DNA of 64,000 bases. Origin: Daphnia pulex (Eukaryota > Arthropoda > Branchiopoda > Diplostraca > Daphniidae). How positions within the stretch are numbered: the first letter of the stretch is position 1; every line of letters begins with the position of its first letter. Positions 47,380 through 61,761 of the stretch are shown in pieces. The notes below the pieces were generated by a model. It was not told the origin of the DNA. It saw only the letters and a list, made by a program, of their open reading frames with translations, and ran no database searches. The position numbers were made by a program, and so were the translations under genes. The stretch spans positions 7,245,001-7,309,000 of the forward strand of contig NC_060026.1 in the NCBI RefSeq assembly GCF_021134715.1. Reading direction: 5' to 3'.

Positions 47380-48887
47380 ATGATGAGTCTTATTGCTAAA
47401 ATACGGTACGTTTTTGCCGTGGTGGTCATCACCGGATCTGCACCAAATTATTTTCTGCTGTGGTTCCTATGGCGAGGTATTTCATTGTTTTTGCCCCAAT
47501 GGAAGTATCAGGATGGTGATGACTTCCTTTACTCAATGTACCAAAGGATGGTGATCTTCTTTTTTGAACACTGCACTGGTCAAAAGGTAATATAATTTAT
47601 ATTTTCCTATTCAAACAATAGTTGAGTTTAATGCTAAAAATTCCTTTATGAAGGTTTATTTCAGTGGAGATGTTGATAGCATATTTAGCAAGAAAGAAAA
47701 TGTTCTCTATTTAGGTAACCATCAGTCTACAGGTAATAACAAATAGCTCAAATCACCAAGTATTAAATGTGCATAATGTCAAATACTAATATTTCCAGTT
47801 GATTGGATTGTGTGTAACATGGTTGCAATCAGACAAGGAAGCATAGGTCATCTCAGATATGTCATGAAAGATACTCTTCAAGCACTGCCACTCTATGGAC
47901 ATTACTTCTATCAACATGGTTGCATTTATGTGAAACGTGGGGATTTTAAGCAAAAAAAGATGGAATCTGCATTAGAGTATTTAAGAGATCCAAAAATCAA
48001 GGTAAAAACTCCAAAACTAATTTATATTTTCAAAGTTTAATTGTTTCAAATTAGCAAAACTTTAGATTTCATTTAGTTGAGTTATGAGAATGAATTCACT
48101 AATTCTTTCATTCACTAATCAGTCATGGACAGTGATATTTCCTGAAGGAACTTGCTTTGCTCCAAATGAATACGATCTGATAAAGAAGTCAAACAAGGCA
48201 GCTGACGCCAACGGGCTCAAACCACTCGTTAATCATTTGACCCCTCGGTACAGAGGTTCCTTCCTCGCTCTTGCGAAATTACGGAGTAATTTGGACGCAA
48301 TTTATGATGTAACTTGCGTCTATTCTGGATCATTCAATGAAAAGAAAGAAAGAACTCCAGCACCAGAACTCATTGGTAAAAACATTTTAACTTTAGCTAA
48401 TCCAGTAACACAATTTAAATATGCTATAACAAAATATTCAACACAATGTAGATTTTCTCCTCGGCAAAAATCGAGAAATGTATATTCACGTGAAGCGTAT
48501 TCCTATTGAGGATGTTCCTGAAGATGAAGCTCTTTTCAAAACCTGGATGCATAATTTGTTCATTGTAAAAGATGAGTAAGTATATTCTTTTGTTTTAAAT
48601 TTATTTTGTTTTTGCTCCGCTTCTCATGCAAGATTTTTTTTTTTTTTTTCTGTAGAATTGTGTCGCGGTTTTACGAACACGGATACTTTGAAAAGGGTGC
48701 ACAACTAAGAACCATCGAGAATCACCATGCTCTTCCTTATGCCGCTACTGTTCCAAGTTTCTTGTTCTTCATTTCAACATTTTTGCCTCTAATTTTCTTC
48801 CCTGGACTGAGACTTCTATGGGTGCAGAGTATCTTGATATTCACTGTATTTGGATACTTGGTACTTGCTATCAAATCTGTTTGTTAA
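47380..48887 (+). CDS. AGPAT5: 1-acyl-sn-glycerol-3-phosphate acyltransferase epsilon-like
   Basis: Six exons (47,380-47,586, 47,654-47,732, 47,799-48,001, 48,123-48,375, 48,452-48,575, 48,656-48,887) join to 365 residues, essentially the length of vertebrate AGPAT5. Conserved blocks are a hydrophobic N-terminus (GSAPNYFLLWFLWRG), YQRMVIFFFEHCTGQK, the catalytic NHQSTVDW (NHx4D; His-Asp dyad), YVMKDTLQALPLYGHYF, VKRGDF, and the substrate-binding IFPEGTCF. Then come LDAIYDVTCVY and a hydrophobic C-terminus (SFLFFISTFLPLIFF). The enzyme transfers an acyl chain to lysophosphatidic acid at the ER or mitochondrial membrane, giving phosphatidic acid. The ATG at 47,380 precedes the membrane segment; an upstream in-frame codon is TTG, so the ATG is preferred. 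Confidence 0.88.
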
Positions 48888-49498
48888 ATCTAAAACATAT
48901 GACGCTGTCCTCTTCCACAAACGAACCGCCAATATTTCTGCCAGAATTCTATTCACGCTATTTTTGCGTGGTTTGTTTCACATCGTGTAACTGGTTCGGA
49001 AAGATATCGTGGGGACAAGTACTAATAGTGACGTCAAGTTTCGCTCATATAGCTATAAACTATGTTTATGTTGCGCTGTGTAAACAATCTGCGTGTAACC
49101 GTGAGTTCACCGAGAAAAGATATCTATAGCTGATACATTTGAAAATGTTTTCGTCAAATAGAAATAATTATGACAATTGGTAATACATAATACTCCTGTT
49201 CTTTCGACAATTTAAAGTCATACAAATCGAGTTGAACGCTTTGAAAGTTCATGCCAAAGAATATGACTAGGAAAAGGGGCGCTGATAGATAGGGTCCAAG
49301 AAAGAAAGAAATGCAGGCCATTGCTGTATGAAGGGGTTACTGGTTAAAAGGAAAGCACTTCTTACAATTAAAATACACGACAATCATTTGACAAAACTGA
49401 GCCTCCATGGTCACTTTCTTAAATATTTCCGCAAATTGTATAATCTCAGTGGTTCAAATTGTAGATGTTACGGGAACATCAGCAGATCCGTTGCTGGA

Positions 49499-51670
<2,172 letters not shown>

Positions 51671-52783
51671 TTTTAACTGAAACACTCTTGAGGCAAACTT
51701 GATTTCATATGAACAGAATGTAAAAAGAGCAAGAAACCACCATCGTATTTTTATACACAAAATGTAGCAAAACTCAACCAATCATGGAGATTGAAGGAAG
51801 CACAGTTAAAAATATATAAAGATAAAGTTTGGCCAATAATTTCAGAAAATAAAAAACGACACATTAAAAGGGAATTCCATTCAAATCGGGCAACTTGTAT
51901 GCCTCCCAGAGAGAAGCCAACAAGGGCAGCGATCCTAATTCTGCTAGCTTAATAACGGCTCAATGATGGTTAGAGCCATTAGCACTCCACTAACACAACA
52001 GATTAAAAATAGATTTTTTTTTTATGGAATCCGATTCGTTATCGCGAACGAGCGAACAATAAATAATACATCAACTTATAAATGTTTCTGGATTTCTACA
52101 CTTGAGAGCTGTCATTCCACTCTGGAGTGTGACGACGAGCCAATGGCGCAAGTGTTAATCCTGACATCTGACGACAGTTTCATAGGCTTACAGAGGAGCG
52201 TTTTTCCTCGTCTTTGTTCAAGAAAAAAAGCCAACGATTTATCGCGAGTCTAGTAGTAATGAAACCAAACCAATGCTTGTACAGTAAGTAAAAAAACATG
52301 GCATCGCTATTTACATGTTGAAAATTCTTATCTTCTACCGAGGTATTACGACTAAAAGTGGTAATGAAACCTGGGTCGACTCCCAGCCGTTTGTTCCATT
52401 GATTCTCGGTTCAAAAAACCTTTTAGATATAGTAAATTGATAAAGCTACGAGAAACTGAACAGAAGGCGGTAGTATCAATTAAACCAGCAACCGGAAACA
52501 CTTAAGCGGGATACGGTCATTAAAAACGAAGTAAATAATCTTTGGTAAAAAGAGGAAGCGGAAATGATTAATAATTGAGATAACGGCGTGTATTAAGACA
52601 AAAAGAAGAGGGAACACAAGAGCTTCGACCGCAAAAAAAAAACTGTGGCATTCAATAGTACAAATTGGTTTTGTGTTTGGATCTCCTGATCCCATGACGT
52701 CTTCTGTTGCTTGCTGCTTGCTGGATATTAATATATAATTCTTGGTAGGTCTTTTTTTACTTTCACTTCTTATCCAGCTTGTG
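51671..52783. other. Src42A upstream region and CNOT2 3'UTR
   Basis: No further gene was recognised. The interval should hold the Src42A promoter and 5' leader (about 51,671-52,250) and the CNOT2 3' untranslated region on the minus strand. Confidence 0.4.
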
Positions 52784-54584
52784 TTACACGCCTTGTGGTG
52801 CAGCCGAAGGTAAGACCATCGCCGGCATCTGCAAATCTCTTGGCCGATCTTCTAAGCGTTCATACTCGACGAACATTTCCTTGGCGACCTTACGCCAATT
52901 ATTAGGATCGAAGCAGTAATAGGTGCCTCTCTCATACGTCCCGGTTTTCTCCATGAGTGGCATACCGGGTACTCGAGTGATCCACAATCTCTCCTCCTAA
53001 AATTCAACACAAAAAGTAATATTTATAAATATGGTATCGAAAAAAAAGAGAGAAACAACAAAGTTATACTTTATGATAGCGCCAGTCCCTGTTGTAGAGT
53101 TCGAGAGAGGCAGCAAGTTGCATCGTGTCTCCAACATTGGTATAAAAGAGATAAAAGAGTAGGTCCTCTTGATATCGATTAAGTTTCACTGGGGCAAGTT
53201 TGTCGCGTATAACGGCATTGGTCAGGTACTCAGGTGGGACATGAAAGTCTATATCCTGCGGCCGACAGGGATTCTCAGCCCACGGACCACCGAAGTTGTT
53301 GTACAATGGTTCCGGTGAATTAAGATTTAAACCTAATGTCGTTAAGTCAGATCCGAGGGCTAAAGAGACCAGATTAGAATCGGATTCTGCCACTCGAATA
53401 AATGTCAAGAGGCCCGCCATTCCAAACTGATCTGCTACCATGTTACTAGGTATGTTCGTCACCTGTTCCATCAAATGATTAATGTAAGCGCGCATGGATT
53501 TATTAACCACGACAGTATCCTACCTTCCCATCGGCACTAATTTGAAGTCCACGTTTACTGTGGTTTAAGTTGGTGTTACTGACGGATGACGACGAAGTGG
53601 ACGTGTTAGATACTTTGCTCGTCTCAGCACCGCTTCCAGTTGATGTGTTGTTGTCATTGTTCTGCGTACCCGGGAGAGCAGGAAAATCCTCATTACTCAT
53701 TGTAAATTCCGTCGTTTCTGACGCAGGCGTTTTAATAATTCCCACTAATTGTTTCAGGATTAAAAAAAAATCAAAATTAACAACCGTATTAAATTGTTAT
53801 ATTGTACAAAAAAAATCGGCCTACCATAGTTAGATCTCCCTGTTAGCGACGAACTACCACCGTTCTCGTTTGGGCCCATAGATCTATTAGTCAGACTTGG
53901 AAATTCAGATAAATCCAGTGAAGGTGGTGCTAAACTGCCATCCATTCCTGCAAAACAACCAAATAAAACAAAAATACCACAGCTAAAGTTAGTACAGGAA
54001 CAATATTTATGGTGGAAAATCACAAACCTAGTGGCATACCAAATGGCATTTGCAATCCTTGTACTCCTTGTGACTGTGTTCCTTGTCCATGTGCTAATCC
54101 TTGAAACGCTCCTCTCACCCCAGCAAGCCCAGCTTGTCCTAGTCCTGAAGGTGCTGATGCAGGTAGGTTGAAGTAAGAACCACCAATCATGGATTGTCCA
54201 TAGCCCCCTATGGAAGGCCTCTTATCTCCAACTGCTCTTTGGCCAAGTACTCCTATTCTCTGATTGTTACCCATTTGGGGTAAGACATTCCCACCACTAC
54301 GATTGGGGGAAGTTAGCTGTCCACTGGTGGTTGGACCTACACAAGTTCAAAAATTAGATTTAAACAGATGACAAATAAAAAAACTCTTGATACCTGAAAC
54401 TGGTAAATTTCTAGGAGGCTGCTGTATTGACAAATGACTCATTCCTGGTAGGTAAATTGATTCAAAGTTTGTTGTAGAACCTATTGGAAGCAGAACAGTA
54501 ACCAGATTTATTACCTATGCTTGAGGTTTGCTGACCATACAGTGATGAGCCAAACGCAGGTTGGCTTGGAGATGGTGAACTCAT
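52784..54584 (-). CDS. CNOT2: CCR4-NOT complex subunit 2 (NOT2)
   Basis: Seven coding exons (54,584-54,515, 54,480-54,394, 54,336-54,028, 53,947-53,825, 53,744-53,524, 53,462-53,070 and 52,996-52,784) join to 471 residues, slightly shorter than the human protein. The N-terminal 200 residues are Ser/Gly/Gln-rich and disordered, with two short anchor motifs (LAPPSLDLSEFPSLTNRS and MSNEDFPALPG) typical of NOT2. The C-terminal NOT box runs from FGMAGLLTFIR through LFYTNVGDTMQLAASLELYN, DWRYHKEERLWITRVPG and YYCFDPNNWRKVAKE to VEYERLEDRP. NOT2 pairs with NOT3 on the NOT1 scaffold and supports mRNA deadenylation and repression. A non-coding first exon probably lies upstream of the acceptor at 54,587. 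Confidence 0.9.
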
Positions 54585-54586
54585 TT

Positions 54587-55584
54587 CTGTAAACCCACAT
54601 CATCCAATCATTTAAAATTTGCTATAACAACACTCTATTACTTAAAGTTTGGCTACACTGAGATTTAATAAAGGGAACTGTCAAACTTTCTACACCAGTA
54701 ACTCTATTGTTAGACGTCGGAATGATGGCGCGACGTACGTACGAAAAATTTCCAAACCAATAAATCCAGCCTATATTATTGTAAACTCTTACCTGATTTG
54801 ATTCAAACTACGGTATTTATCCTTTTATCCAATAATAATTGATTCATAACAAGCTAGTATTCCAGTGTAGAAATGCTCCAGTTTTTCTCTCTAACTCTGA
54901 AAGCTGCTGGGCAAGCGCTGTTGTCTAGTCGGTAAAATCATGCCTATCCATGACTACGGAATCGAGAAAAAGAGAAATATTTTAGGAAAGTTGTTGCGTT
55001 TTGCTTGAAATCAACGCAAATAGTAACAATAATAAAGGGATCTTTACTAATATGTAAAAGAAAAACTAGACTTGTAAAGTTTAAAAACGGTGCTAGTGCC
55101 AGCGTGCGTGCGTGTAAATCACAACACGGACCACTTTTTGCGTGTTAATATAATAATGAAGCATGTACACTTTAGTTTTTCTGCAAATAATCCCAGCTGT
55201 CCTTGTACAGCTAAAATATCTATTTTCAAAATATATCTTGCAACAAAGTTTTATATTAAACAACTTGATTCTTGAAACAGCTCATTTCCCATGTTTTCTT
55301 AAATATTTACAGATATTGAGTTAAATTTCTGAAGCAATTATAACTTTTAACAAAATATATATTTTTTCAAATGAATATTGCTTACTTTCCAAGCATCTGG
55401 CAACTTGACAATAAATTTAATTAAATCAAAATTTTAAACCTGTATTAAACTGGCCATCATGTATACAAGCAGAAATCATTTCCTATAATGACGGGACCCA
55501 ATTTAGCAAAAAGTTCGATGTACAGTTTTCCATCGTGTCAAAAATTTACTTAGATAAAGGCTACCAACATTGATTATATAGTGT
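54587..55584. other. CNOT2 upstream region and MUL1 3'UTR
   Basis: No coding sequence was recognised. It contains the presumptive CNOT2 promoter with a possible 5' exon at about 54,790-54,960 and the minus-strand MUL1 3' untranslated region. Confidence 0.4.
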
Positions 55585-57054
55585 TTAAGGAACGAAAGCT
55601 CGTGCAATTTGCTCAATTCTCTGTCGACACATAGGGCAATTCCTCTGTAACACGTGCTGATTATTAATAAGCATCATACAATCGGCACAAAGACAAACGT
55701 GACCACAAGGGAGAACAATGACTTCACGATTCCTAACAAGGCATACAACGCAGCGCTGCCAATCCGGTAGATCATCATTCTCTTCAGTTGAACGACGTGA
55801 TTCGCATAGATCGCGAAGAATGTCGTCTTCTTCTCGTGCGTGACGCCGGCCGTAACGGATTTTAAACCACTTGCGGATCATGAGGGAACCAAGTACCATA
55901 CCAACACCACCAAAAAAGAATAGACTCCACTTGCAAACGCTGACAAGAGTTTCATAGGTGCTTAGCAATGCGCTATAAGGTAACGTAGAGAGAATAAACG
56001 GTAAAGCTCGATCAGAATTGCTGGGCGATCTCAATTGCATAGTGCCATCGCCGTTTATCACTAATTCCCCGACAGCTGTCATTAAGGAGCCGTCAATAAC
56101 CATTTCTTCAATTTCTTGAGTTCCTTTGAGTTGAACACCAGCTACCTTTAAAAGTATTGCACAAATTATTACTTATTCTATTTATTTTTCTATTACTTGA
56201 ATTCACTTACCCATCCGCCAAACCAACCAGATAGCGAGAAAGCCGCCGGAGTAAATTCGTCTCTGACAATGGACATATCAATCCGATCAGCGCTTAGTCC
56301 TTCTATAACTTGAACCAATGGTTGTTTATTAGTTTTTTGAGCTTCTTGTGATTTTAGACCCCATGGAATTTCATGTTGAATGTTCTTAACAATTCTTTCT
56401 TCATCAACCCTATATTGATGAAAAAAATGACATGACATAAAGGCAAGAATTTTAGATTAATCTATAGCCTTTATCAAATTCAACATTACCAAAATCTTGA
56501 CCCATTCCGAACAGTAGCAACCTCTTTAGTTATAATTTTGTGAATTACTCCAGTGCTCTTTAAATCCCCACTTTTCAGCAACCTAGATTTGTCCACTGGC
56601 TCCACTATTCCTCTCAGACAAACATATCTACATTCATTATTAGGGCCTTCTGTTGCAGCTGATGATGATTTGGTTCTTGACCATTGAAACCAGCTCCTGG
56701 GTCGATTTTTCGGAGCTGACAATTGACTAAGTTGAGATATTTCAACTTGTTCTGCTTCCTAGTACACATTTGACAACAATAACACATTATTTATGTAACA
56801 TAACAGAATAATTATTAACTTGAAAATACACTGGAACATGCATCTACACTGTTGTCTAGCCTGTGTTTGGTAAAATGGCAAATGTTCCTCTGTGATTGGG
56901 ACAAGATAAGCAAGGGCTAATATTAACATTGAATTACCTTAAGTGCCTGAATATAGGCTGTGCATGACTCATAAGATTTATATAAAAATCCTAAAATAAC
57001 GACGTCCAAACCAAGAGAAATACCCTCTAGAACAAGTTCGAAATCAATTTCCAT
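55585..57054 (-). CDS. MUL1: Mitochondrial E3 ubiquitin ligase 1 (MUL1/MAPL)
   Basis: Four exons (57,054-56,938, 56,758-56,490, 56,409-56,211 and 56,145-55,585) join to 381 residues; the human protein is 352. The first membrane segment (LVLEGISLGLDVVILGFLY) is followed by the intermembrane-space BAM/GIDE-like domain (RYVCLRGIVEPVDKSRLL, FTPAAFSLSGWFGGWVAGVQL). The second membrane segment (WSLFFFGGVGMVLGSLMI) leads to a cytosolic C3HC4 RING (CVVCLVRNREVIVLPCGHV ... CPMCRQRI) at the end. MUL1 sits in the outer mitochondrial membrane and ubiquitinates or SUMOylates mitofusin, Drp1 and others in mitochondrial quality control. All RING ligands are present. Confidence 0.92.
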
Positions 57055-57217
57055 TTCTTTAAATCGCCTCTAGCCCTGGCATAACTGTTCCTGTGTAAAA
57101 TAAAAAAGGTAAATAACCTGGACAAACTACACTTCAGCCATCTATGAGTGGAGATGTAAACTCAGTAAATAATACGCGTCGGTTTTTATAAAAAAACCGC
57201 AATTTCCCTCATCGCGG
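57055..57217. promoter_or_regulatory. MUL1 upstream region
   Basis: Short spacer between the MUL1 start codon and the plus-strand P450 shard; presumed to hold the MUL1 promoter. No motif was singled out. Confidence 0.3.
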
Positions 57218-57420
57218 ATGAACACCATCGCTCCTCTAACGGCACCTCACCGTGCGACCAAAGACACGAAACTTCTCGGCTACAACATCCCAAAAGTAAA
57301 AATTTTAAAATTCAAATTGTTTCATTACATTCAGAATTATTTTGCGATAGCGCCACGGATACCTGCCTCCTTCAGAATTCGCCGCCATCGTCCAGCCCAT
57401 CATTGAAACGTGCGATTTGG
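57218..57420 (+). pseudogene. Cytochrome P450 shard
   Basis: A 26-codon segment, IAPLTAPHRATKDTKLLGYN then IPK, matches the stretch between the ExxR helix and the PERF region of arthropod CYP2-clan P450s. It stops at a possible GTAAAA donor. After CGATAG a second open segment (YLPPSEFAAIVQPIIETCDL) runs to a TAA at about 57,457, but it does not look like P450. The ExxR helix and the heme-binding cysteine loop are both absent, so this is a relic exon, perhaps with unrelated coding sequence behind it. Confidence 0.4.
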
Positions 57421-57721
57421 ACGCCATCTGCGAAAATCCTCCTGCTTATGTTTATTAAACTTTTGAATAATTAAAATTCACGATCAAATGTTTTCATCCA
57501 GTCGTCCTATGACAATAAAATGTATACCAACATTTTTTGAATGTTTCTTTGCCGATTTGAAATTTGAATTGTTGAATGAATTGTTTTCTGCCCGATTTGA
57601 ACGGGGCTCAGGTTACTCGTCACAAAATAAATTCTCATACATCAGATAGTGATGGGAAAAATTTAATTGATAGTTATTTATTTTTCTGTTAATAATTCAA
57701 TGTCTAGTGTGGTTTTGCTGC

Positions 57722-58142
57722 ATGTACCAAATGAGACATAATCAAGATACAAGTTCTGCTGAATTTTATCAACGACCGGATGAATAGACCCTGAAATATT
57801 TGATACCCGGCAGACATTCAAATTTTCCACAATTTTTTGAACAACAAAAAATATACAAGGACAAGCTCATGTATCACGATCAGCAAACGCAATTAAAACA
57901 AGAATGTTCACTCCCCGGATTTTCTCCATTATGGATGAGCATACCTATAAGGTAAATTATTAAAATACTATTTACATACGGACTTTCCAATAGACTTTTC
58001 TCTCCATTGCAGTCGCAGATTTCGACCAGTCCTAGGCTATCCACCGTCCAATCCACTTCTATATGTTGCGACAGACCTTAGCCATCAGCAGCCGAGTGAT
58101 TCGTGTGAAAACAAACAGTGGCTTTTATCTTTTGACCGTTGA
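57722..58142 (+). CDS. Two-exon ORF with one in-frame TAG
   Basis: The frame opens at ATG 57,722 (MYQMRHNQDTSSAEFYQRPD), meets a TAG at 57,785-57,787, and continues without a break (YLIPGRHSNFPQFFEQQKIY, then QECSLPGFSPLWMSIPI) to a GTAAAT donor at 57,952. A 61-nt intron ends in CATTGCAG, and the second exon (58,013-58,142) joins in frame (SRRFRPVLGYPPSNPLLYVA) and ends in TGA. Codon content and an in-frame splice suggest real coding sequence. The TAG may be a recent null mutation, a sequencing error or readthrough. An internal ATG at about 57,869 could start a shorter protein. No family was recognised. Confidence 0.35.
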
Positions 58143-58192
58143 CCTCTCTTCTTGCGGTGGGGAGATATCAACAATTCCATTTGTGGATCGAA

Positions 58193-59915
58193 ATGGCTAT
58201 TATTATTCATTATGCAACGGCTTATTCGTTTCTCCTCTTGGTGATGACCTGTTTATTTTTTATTCAATCGGTGAGTGCCTACAACATTCTCATTGTATCG
58301 CCAATCACGACGCCGAGCCACACCAACATCTTGAAACCGTTGGTGATGGCTCTAGCCGATGAACGCGGTCACTCCGTCACCTATTGGAATGGATTGAAAC
58401 CTCCGTCGACGTTCAACTCGACCACAAACAATTTGCGCGTTCTACACTCGCCGAATCTGGCCGAAATCAACAGCGATCACCAAATCGGATTCAACGATCG
58501 CAACAGCGCGTTCCGCCTCTTTTTCGACATTCCTAAAAGGATGAAAATGTATTGCACGGCCGTTTATCAAGATCCTGTTTTCCATCAGCTGATGAACAAC
58601 ACGATGAGAGAGCGATACGATCTGATCGTCATCGAAGGAGTTTTCAATGAATGTTCTTTGTTACTCGCTCAAGCTCTAGACTTGCCATTTATTTACTTCA
58701 ACTGTTTTTTACCTCCGCCTTGGCTGTTGGACGCCATTGGCTCGCCGTTGGCCTCAGACTATTTCCCTCATCCCGGGTTGAGTTACACAGACGAAATGAA
58801 CATCTGGCAGAGAACATTCAACTTGTTAACCGGCGTTTTTGTTGTCTACTTTCATCGGTGGTATGTCATGTCGACGGTCGATCGAGTCGCTGCCAATGTC
58901 CTCGGAATGGAAAACCTCACATCAGTCCTGGAAATTGAAAATCGCTATTTGAGTATGTTGATGACCAACACGCATTTCAGCATCAATTATGAATATCCAA
59001 CACCTCCAGCTGTCGTCCAAGTTGGTGGATTGCATTGCGTTCCTTCTAAACCTTTGCCGGAAGAATTGCAATCGTTTGTTAATGGGTCCGGTGACGATGG
59101 ATTTATCATCGTCAGTTTCGGTTCCATTTTGAAAAATGCCGACGTTCCTGACGGCATCCGACGTCTATTTCTCTCAACGTTCGCTCGATTGACTCAAAGA
59201 GTCATTTTCAAATGGGAAGATGACAGTAAAATGAAAGATGATGATTACATTCCTCCCAATGTCAAACTCATGTCTTGGATGCCGCAACAAGATTTACTGG
59301 GTCATCCGAAAATTCGTTTGTTCATCACCCATTGCGGATTAAATAGTAAACAAGAGGCCGTCTATAATGGCGTTCCGTTTATCGCACTGCCAGTTTTTGC
59401 AGACCAGCCGATCAATGCCCAAAAAGCTCACGACGATGGGTACGCCATTCGACTCGACTGGGATAATTTAACGGAAGAAATTCTCTACGATGCCATTCAG
59501 CGAATTCTTTTCGATCCGAGGTCCATCACAGAATTTGTTAAAATAAATAACTTTCCTATTTCTAGAGAAAAGGCCTTAAAGTTTGTTTGATTTGCATAAT
59601 AGATATGCCCGGAGGATGAAACAGGTTTCGGCTTTGATGCGTGACCAGATAGAGAGTCCAATGGACAGGGCCATCTATTGGATAGAATACGTCATCCGGC
59701 ATGAAGGAGCTCCTCATTTGCGTAGCGCGTCTCGAAAACTTTCTCTACACCAACGCGGATTCATGGACGTGATACTCGTCGTTTTATTCACGAGTTTAAT
59801 CGTGGCCTACGTGACTATTCAATTCGGCTATCGCTCTTTGTCCTTTCTCGGCAGAAATCGTCGTGGAATAATGCAGACGAAGACAGCCGTTTCTAATACC
59901 AAAAAAGATGATTGA
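58193..59915 (+). CDS. UDP-glycosyltransferase
   Basis: Two exons (58,193-59,520 and 59,603-59,915) with an 82-nt intron join to 546 residues. The ATG at 58,193 opens a signal peptide (FLLLVMTCLFFIQSVSAYNI). The N-terminal acceptor domain is followed by the UGT donor signature near residue 378: SWMPQQDLLGHPKIRLFITH, then CGLNSKQEAVYNGVP and PVFADQPINAQ, all positions compatible with the family pattern. A C-terminal membrane helix (GFMDVILVVLFTSLIVAYV) is followed by a basic tail ending KKDD, a dilysine ER-retrieval motif. The catalytic domain faces the ER lumen and conjugates sugars to lipophilic substrates. Reading through the intron gives a frame ending soon after in TGA, so splicing is needed for the membrane anchor. 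Confidence 0.9.
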
Positions 59916-61761
59916 TTATGAAATTCAAAAATGGTTGAACCTCATATAAAAATTGTACCTTAATCACGTTAAAGTCGTCTATTATTATACGAATATTCTT
60001 CTATGTTAACTATGTTTAGAATAATAATACGTGGGATGTCATGCTCGAATGCAAATTCTTTCAGCCGCTCTAACATAACGCTACGCCAGCAAAGGCAATA
60101 TTATCACAGGTATTTATCGAATAAGGAATATAAATATTAATGTACTTTATAAACTTTTTAGCTACTATTAAATAATTCACTCGTAAATTGTGTTCACGAA
60201 GTTTTAAATAAGACTCAATAAAAAAACCTAATGGACGTATAGTAATGACATCACTTGTCATATTTTCGTAATAGTTGACATTTTTTATCCATTTCAGTTT
60301 CACCATTTCTTTGATTCCCCTTTTTGTATAATGCGTATATATTATATCATGTTTTTATCTGCAACAAAAATCAGAAAGATAACGGTTCTTTATTATGATG
60401 ATAATAATGCACAAATTTAGCTAATGACATTAGGCCTATATATCACTCTCAAAGTCAGATTCCGGCTGATGGACTGGTGGTGGCTGGAAAGGTGAATGAC
60501 TCATCACACTCATCACTCTCATAGACACTGAATGTACCGGGTAAGATGCCGGACTGCGTGGCCGGGTGTAGACAATAACTATGTAAGATTTAATGGTATG
60601 TAGCTAGGCGATTTCGTCGAGTAACTGACTTTGTCTGGCGCTGGGTAAAATTGTAAAATAAATCACCTTTAGTTCAACTGAAAGGAGGTGTGAAATCAAA
60701 TTGAAAATAAACCGGAAGTAAATTTCATTGTCGAAGTCAAGTGATGAGATTCCAAATAAAGAGTTAACTTTGATTTACTCGAATAGGAAATTCCATTTGT
60801 ATCCGTTTGTATCTGCGCTTTTTTTTTACCGTGAGCAGCTTTGTGAAGGTGAGCAGCTATAGGTTAATTCCATCGGAAGTGGCCGGAAGTTACAGAACTG
60901 TTCCGGTTGCTCGTAAATTGACGCTTCGGAATTGGGTCGGGAGTGGAGATTGTGGTGCCGGACTCTTTTTTCCAATATCTTCGAATTATTTATAACTGAA
61001 ATTTTTTAAAATATTTTATTGTTGCATTCCTTTCTGTATTTTTCCTTATTTCGTATAATAACAATTATAATATTTTTAGTAATAGTAAGATTTAAACATA
61101 TTACCAATCCCTATTTTAAAAATAGACAAATATACCGCGTAAAACTCAAGGACTTGAGCAAAGTAACGGAATCCCAAAGCTCAACAAAATGGCCGAAAGC
61201 GGCAAAAGACAATTAAAAGGGCGAAAAAGAACACCTCGCTAAAAAACCTATGAACGCCTCCCATTTTCCCTTTTGTTTTACTTTCAATTTTTTACGTCAT
61301 TTCTATACAGAACCCCTCCCCCCTATTGCCGCGTGCCGTCCTTTTTCCCTTAACTTGGAGAGAAACGACGACGTTTTAGCGTCGCTGCTGTTCGTTTGCA
61401 TCGTCTATTTAAAAAAAGAAATTTTTTTAAATTTTTTAAAATGATTTTGACATAACCTATAGTGAGCGAAAAGTTCTGCTTATCAAAATTTGTTTCGAAC
61501 TTTACATTTTAAGTTGTATCGGTATAACTGTTTTGAACACATAGAGCCATGCGCAATTATGTAGTACTTTATTTCTTAAGGACGTAAAACTTCTGAATTT
61601 CAAAATTGACAAAAGGACGATTGGAAGCAGATTGACACGAATGACATATCTATACAATCAGAAACATGATAAGCATCGCCAGCGAAATAGATTTTAAATG
61701 AAGATGCAATCTGTATGAAGGTATCATAAAGTCTTCAAAGATAGAGAATGCAAATGTCAGT
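59916..61761. other. Intergenic, one possible minus-strand exon
   Basis: On the minus strand, about 60,585 down to 60,441, an open stretch reads VYTRPRSPASYPVHSVSM and ends PPPVHQPESDFESDI with TAG. It could be a terminal exon of an unseen gene, but no acceptor or upstream partner was found. The remainder is A/T-rich without coding signal. Confidence 0.3.

Noticed and set aside
48818..49129. 103-codon plus-strand ORF after the acyltransferase
   Set aside because: It overlaps the end of the AGPAT5 coding exon in another frame and extends into the 3'UTR.
59330..59420. HCG instead of HGG in the glycosyltransferase donor signature
   Set aside because: The family pattern allows S, G, A or C at this position, so it is not a defect.
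60807..60995. 62-codon plus-strand ORF
   Set aside because: No splice partner, domain or codon bias; it is in intergenic A/T-rich sequence.
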